Assembly: GCA_013152475.1 (NCBI GenBank) | Contig: JAADGH010000050.1 | Span: 1 to 33,555 of the forward strand | Direction: 5' to 3' | DNA length: 33,555 nucleotides | From: Planctomycetota bacterium | GTDB taxonomy: Bacteria; Planctomycetota; Brocadiia; JAADGH01 | Shown here: piece by piece, positions 30,641-33,555 of the stretch | Layout of the letters: each line of letters starts with the position of its first letter | Numbering within the stretch: the stretch's first letter is position 1 | The notes under the pieces: model-generated | What the model saw: the letters and a program-made list of their open reading frames with translations, nothing else | What the model was told of the DNA's origin: nothing | Database searches by the model: none | Position numbers and translations under genes: made by a program

Positions 30641-31882
30641 GTGAGGTTCTTGATACGGTCGCATGTGGGATTGATGGGGATGGTCATGGTTGCCTTCTGT
30701 GTGTGCGCCGCCGACTGGCCGCAGCTCCACGGCCCCCGGCGGGACAACAAATCCGATGAGACGGGCCTGCTTAAGGAATGGCCGGCCGACGGACCGAAGT
30801 TGATTTGGACGGCCACGGGCATCGGCCACGGATATGCGAGTGTCGCAATTGTGAATGACCGAATCTACACCGCCGGCGAAATCAACGGCACGTGCACGAT
30901 CACCGCGCTCGATCTCGACGGCAGGATCCAATGGCAAACGAAGAACGGCCCCGCCTGGGCGAAGGCCTACCCCGGCGCACGCGCCACGCCGACCATAGAC
31001 AACGAACGCCTCTATCACGAGAGCGGCAACGGCCGTGTGACCTGCCTCGACGCGAAGTCGGGCAAGGAGCTCTGGGCCGTAAACATCATGCAGAAATTCG
31101 GCGGCCGCCAGCGGCCCTGGGGCAAGGCGGAGTCGGTGCTCATCAACGGCGACTGCCTTATCTGCACCCCCGGCGGCCCGCAAGCGGGAATCGTCGCGCT
31201 GAACAAGAAAAACGGCAAGACGGTGTGGGTGTGCAAGGAGCTGGATGCAAAACCGGGTTTCGCCTCACCGATCCTGGTGGACTACAAGGGCCTGCGGCAG
31301 ATCGTGACGCTGATGGCGCGCTCGATCGTTGGCGTCCACGCCCAGACGGGGAAGCTGCTCTGGCAGGTGGAGCATGTAACACCCTACGACGAAAATACCA
31401 TCACCCCCCTCTTCCACGACGGATGCGTGTTCGTTTCCACCCGCAACACCGGCGCTCGCCTGCTGCGGCTGACGGTGCAGGGGGACCAGTGCTCCGCCGA
31501 GGAGGTGTGGAGCTCGGACGCAATGGACAACCAGCACGGCGGCGTGGTCCTCGTGGACGGCTACCTGTACGGGGACGCGCTGGCACGGAAGGCCGGCGGC
31601 TTCTGGGTCTGTCTGGAGTTCAAGACGGGCAAGGTGATGTGGGCGGAAAAAGGTATCGGTCGCTGCGCCCCAACCTATGCCGACGGGATGCTCTACCTCC
31701 TGAGCCAGCGGCAGGTCGTAGCCCTTGCCAAGGCCACGCCGGAGGCATGCGAGATCGTGAGTCAGTTTCGTCTTCCTGAAAAAAGTAAGACCCGATCGTG
31801 GGCGCATCCGGTTGTCTGCGGCGGACGACTTTACATCCGGGACAGCGACCGGCTGTACTGCTATGATGTGAAGGGGAAGTAG
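30641..31882 (+). CDS. Secreted PQQ-like beta-propeller protein
   Basis: 413 residues with a signal peptide ending near CVCAADWP. It has tandem WD/PQQ-type blades: IVNDRIYTAGEINGTCTITA, TIDNERLYHESGNGRVTCLD, GKELWAVNIM, NKKNGKTVWVCKELD, TGKLLWQVEHVTP and FKTGKVMWAEKGIG. It begins WPQLHGPRRDNKSDETGLLK, a start typical of large planctomycete-type outer-membrane-associated PQQ-repeat proteins. No dehydrogenase catalytic motif is evident, so binding or assembly is likelier than PQQ-dependent catalysis. It has AAAGGAG at 30628-30634 and a GTG start. It ends five bases from the convergent kinase-like lipoprotein gene. Confidence 0.9.
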   Translation: MRFLIRSHVGLMGMVMVAFCVCAADWPQLHGPRRDNKSDETGLLKEWPADGPKLIWTATGIGHGYASVAIVNDRIYTAGEINGTCTITALDLDGRIQWQTKNGPAWAKAYPGARATPTIDNERLYHESGNGRVTCLDAKSGKELWAVNIMQKFGGRQRPWGKAESVLINGDCLICTPGGPQAGIVALNKKNGKTVWVCKELDAKPGFASPILVDYKGLRQIVTLMARSIVGVHAQTGKLLWQVEHVTPYDENTITPLFHDGCVFVSTRNTGARLLRLTVQGDQCSAEEVWSSDAMDNQHGGVVLVDGYLYGDALARKAGGFWVCLEFKTGKVMWAEKGIGRCAPTYADGMLYLLSQRQVVALAKATPEACEIVSQFRLPEKSKTRSWAHPVVCGGRLYIRDSDRLYCYDVKGK

Positions 31883-31887
31883 CGGAC

Positions 31888-33075
31888 CTACTTCAGGTAG
31901 GTATCCCGAATCACGTCGCGCCGTTTGTTCAAGACGTCGGCGATGTAATCGGCGTCTTCCTTCCGGCTGTACTTGCCTGCCGAGACGGCGGCGCGGATTT
32001 GCTCATCCGTGAACGCCGCAATGCGCCGGGTCATCCACTTCGCATCGTCTGCGGTGAGATCGCGAAAAGGGAAAACGGGATAGTTGGGCTTCCACTTCTG
32101 GGGATCAAAGTCCGCGTCGAACAGGCCGACGGCTTTGCTGAAGGGCTTTTTGTCTTTGCAGAACGGCTTGCCACAGAGGCCGAGCGTAAGGACCTGCCGG
32201 AACATTTCGTCCACGTCGAAGCGATACTCCCACCCCGCCCCCGGCATTTTCGGGCCGATGGAGTGGCTGCCGAGGGAGTTGCCGAAGTCGATGAGATAGA
32301 CCTTGAGCTTGCCGTCCTGCCAGGTCATGAGGGAGTTCAGCTCCTTGATGTCCGTGTTGTTGATCCACGCGGAGGCGAGTTTCAGGGCGCGCATCTCGCG
32401 GAGATCGCGGTTGTCCTTGAAGGGCCACGGGCCGAGAATCTCGCCGGGAACGAACTTGATGGCGGCGCAGCGCCGGCCGTCGAACTCCGTGCCTGTGTCG
32501 TGCATGGTCATGATCTGCGCTTCGGGAACGTTGTAGCCGAGAGCGTGCATGAAGCGGTTGCCAACCACCTCCGCCCCGGTGGTCATCTCCGGCCAGCCGT
32601 CGATATCGAACTTGAACAGATACGTGATTCCGCGTGAGTCCTTGCCGAAAAAGCCCGGGCTGGCACCGGAGGTCTTGATCTTCTTCACCGTGATCTTGCC
32701 CACTGGACCGTCGTCCGTGTTCGGGCCGCGGGCTACGTCCGCCGGCGTCATTTTCGTAATGTCCCGATTCACAAAGACGACGGAATGGACGGGGTTGCCA
32801 TCCGCATCGATATTCGTCGCCGCGATGGGGACGCCCATCATTCTTCCCCCCCAGCGGCGCACGGAGAACAGGTCCTTGGCGGGCCGGAGGAACATGTTTT
32901 TGAACCAATGCCATTTTCTGTGAGCAACACGCCTTTTGGGTTTGGCGAGGGTGGCGCGGGTAGTCGCAGTGGCTTTCTGCGGAGCCGTGCAACTCGGAAC
33001 CGCCAGAGTCAGGCATAGGACAAACGCAAGATGAAGGGGAGTGCCGTTTCTTATGCGCGCCTTTCCGCTGTTCAC
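31888..33075 (-). CDS. Lipoprotein with kinase-like (HipA/PI3K-type) motifs, uncharacterised
   Basis: 395 residues with a lipoprotein signal (LCLTLAVPSC, Cys29), so it is probably exported. After a basic region it shows an ordered set of kinase-like blocks: TYLFKFDIDG (Lys155), GAEVVGNRFMHALGY (Glu169), AAIKFVPGE (hinge-like), NNTDIKELNSL (Asp242, Asn247) and VYLIDFGNSLGS (Asp263-Phe-Gly). That order fits an atypical kinase fold such as HipA or PI3K-like, but a glycine loop is not clear. Similar uncharacterised secreted proteins occur in other phyla, as far as I recall. It starts at a GTG overlapping the previous stop by four bases (GTGA), so it is co-translated with the CBM protein. Kinase activity is unproven. 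Confidence 0.72.
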   Translation of the reverse strand: MNSGKARIRNGTPLHLAFVLCLTLAVPSCTAPQKATATTRATLAKPKRRVAHRKWHWFKNMFLRPAKDLFSVRRWGGRMMGVPIAATNIDADGNPVHSVVFVNRDITKMTPADVARGPNTDDGPVGKITVKKIKTSGASPGFFGKDSRGITYLFKFDIDGWPEMTTGAEVVGNRFMHALGYNVPEAQIMTMHDTGTEFDGRRCAAIKFVPGEILGPWPFKDNRDLREMRALKLASAWINNTDIKELNSLMTWQDGKLKVYLIDFGNSLGSHSIGPKMPGAGWEYRFDVDEMFRQVLTLGLCGKPFCKDKKPFSKAVGLFDADFDPQKWKPNYPVFPFRDLTADDAKWMTRRIAAFTDEQIRAAVSAGKYSRKEDADYIADVLNKRRDVIRDTYLK

Positions 33076-33555
33076 TGCTGCACCTGCACATTCGGTGAAT
33101 GAATCACAATAAGGTCTAAGTTTAGGCTTTGCTGCACATTCACGATACGGAGCGTGTGTTCACCTTTGCGAAGATAGAAGGGAGAGGGTTTGTTCGTTTT
33201 CGGATCGGTCACCGTCCAGTACCTCCAGTCGTCGTGCTCGTTGCTCCAGCCTCCGGTGCTGGCAAAGTCAATCGCCTTCATGCACTCCGCCGGGAACGCG
33301 CCGTCAAGGACCAGCGCGCGCACCGGCCCCAGGTTCTCGGCGCAGTACTTGAACGTAACCCAATACTCCCCGTCCGCCGGGACGGTGAACTTGTATTCGA
33401 CGAAGTGCCCGGGCTTGTCCCAGTTGAGGAACGCCTTGCCCGACGCGCCGACCTTCTTGTCGGTGATCGTCACCTCGCCCCCGCCCTGGCCGGCGAGATT
33501 CTCTGCCTCGATGACGATCTTCACGCCCTTCGTCGGCTCCAGCTTCGGCATGGGC
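33072..33555 (-). CDS. Carbohydrate-binding-module (CBM6/35-like) protein, partial
   Basis: The frame is open to the right edge; an ATG at 33551 is probably internal, because no signal peptide follows it. The visible 159 residues form a jelly-roll carbohydrate-binding module: VIEAENLAGQGGGEVTITDK, YKFTVPADGEYWVTFKYCAE, DFASTGGWSNEHDDWRYWTV, FYLRKGEHTLRIVNV and LDLIVIH. CBM6/CBM35 modules bind sugars and are usually attached to hydrolases; the catalytic part, if any, lies outside the window. Its stop overlaps the GTG start of the kinase-like lipoprotein gene, so the two are coupled. Confidence 0.78.
   Translation of the reverse strand, partial: PMPKLEPTKGVKIVIEAENLAGQGGGEVTITDKKVGASGKAFLNWDKPGHFVEYKFTVPADGEYWVTFKYCAENLGPVRALVLDGAFPAECMKAIDFASTGGWSNEHDDWRYWTVTDPKTNKPSPFYLRKGEHTLRIVNVQQSLNLDLIVIHSPNVQVQQ

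Noticed and set aside
31886..31902. Hairpin ACCTAC/GTAGGT between two convergent genes as a terminator
   Set aside because: The stem is only 6 bp, overlaps the coding end of the lipoprotein gene, and no T-run follows on either strand.

Overview
The window is a high-GC bacterial chromosome fragment, read here without database searches. Its gene content suggests a Planctomycetota/Lentisphaerota-like or Hydrogenedentota-like heterotroph. The indicators are a large Pkn-type Ser/Thr kinase with a single membrane anchor, secreted PHP-like, sialate O-acetylesterase, DUF4962/heparinase-like, LamG and PQQ-propeller proteins, a URO-D-like protein without the usual zinc cysteines, a LarA-like protein and a tungsten-type aldehyde oxidoreductase. 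The phylum is an inference from this mix, not a marker-gene result.

Layout. (1) 1-1311: the end of one GT4 glycosyltransferase and one complete one. (2) 1308-6711: a tightly overlapping six-gene plus-strand operon. It encodes a lipoyl plus E3-binding-domain protein with no acyltransferase domain, a FabG-like reductase, a full KAS (Cys-His-His), a degenerate KAS resembling a chain-length factor, and the alpha and beta subunits of a thiamine-dependent 2-oxoacid dehydrogenase E1. It appears to have its own promoter inside the end of the glycosyltransferase gene. This is the best candidate for an undescribed system: oxidative decarboxylation of a 2-oxoacid onto a lipoyl arm, followed by ketosynthase condensation and ketoreduction. 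(3) 6694-7425 minus: RNase III, apparently read from a leaderless mRNA. (4) 7589-16989 minus: a LarA-like protein with its own strong promoter, then (reading toward it from a promoter at about 17050) sialate O-acetylesterase, an 1127-residue secreted multidomain protein, an MFS transporter and a URO-D-like protein. This looks like a scavenging and catabolic operon. (5) 17185-19284: a membrane Ser/Thr kinase divergent from that operon. (6) 19285-21490: repeat-bearing spacer, a small methyltransferase, a small secreted protein and a DUF192 lipoprotein. (7) 21509-23966 minus: aldehyde:ferredoxin oxidoreductase followed by a MoaD-like protein. (8) 23967-25559: a MITE-like element with 18-bp perfect inverted repeats, thiE, and a decayed spacer with hairpins. 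(9) 25560-31882: a DUF4962/heparinase-like protein, a glycoside-hydrolase-like plus LamG protein, a sugar isomerase-like TIM barrel and a PQQ-propeller protein, forming a polysaccharide-use operon. (10) 31888-33555 minus: a carbohydrate-binding-module protein running off the edge, overlapping a lipoprotein with kinase-like motifs.

Several promoters of sigma-70 type (about TTGACA, 16-18 bp, TATAAT) are visible, and Shine-Dalgarno sites precede many genes. No tRNA, rRNA or CRISPR array was recognised.
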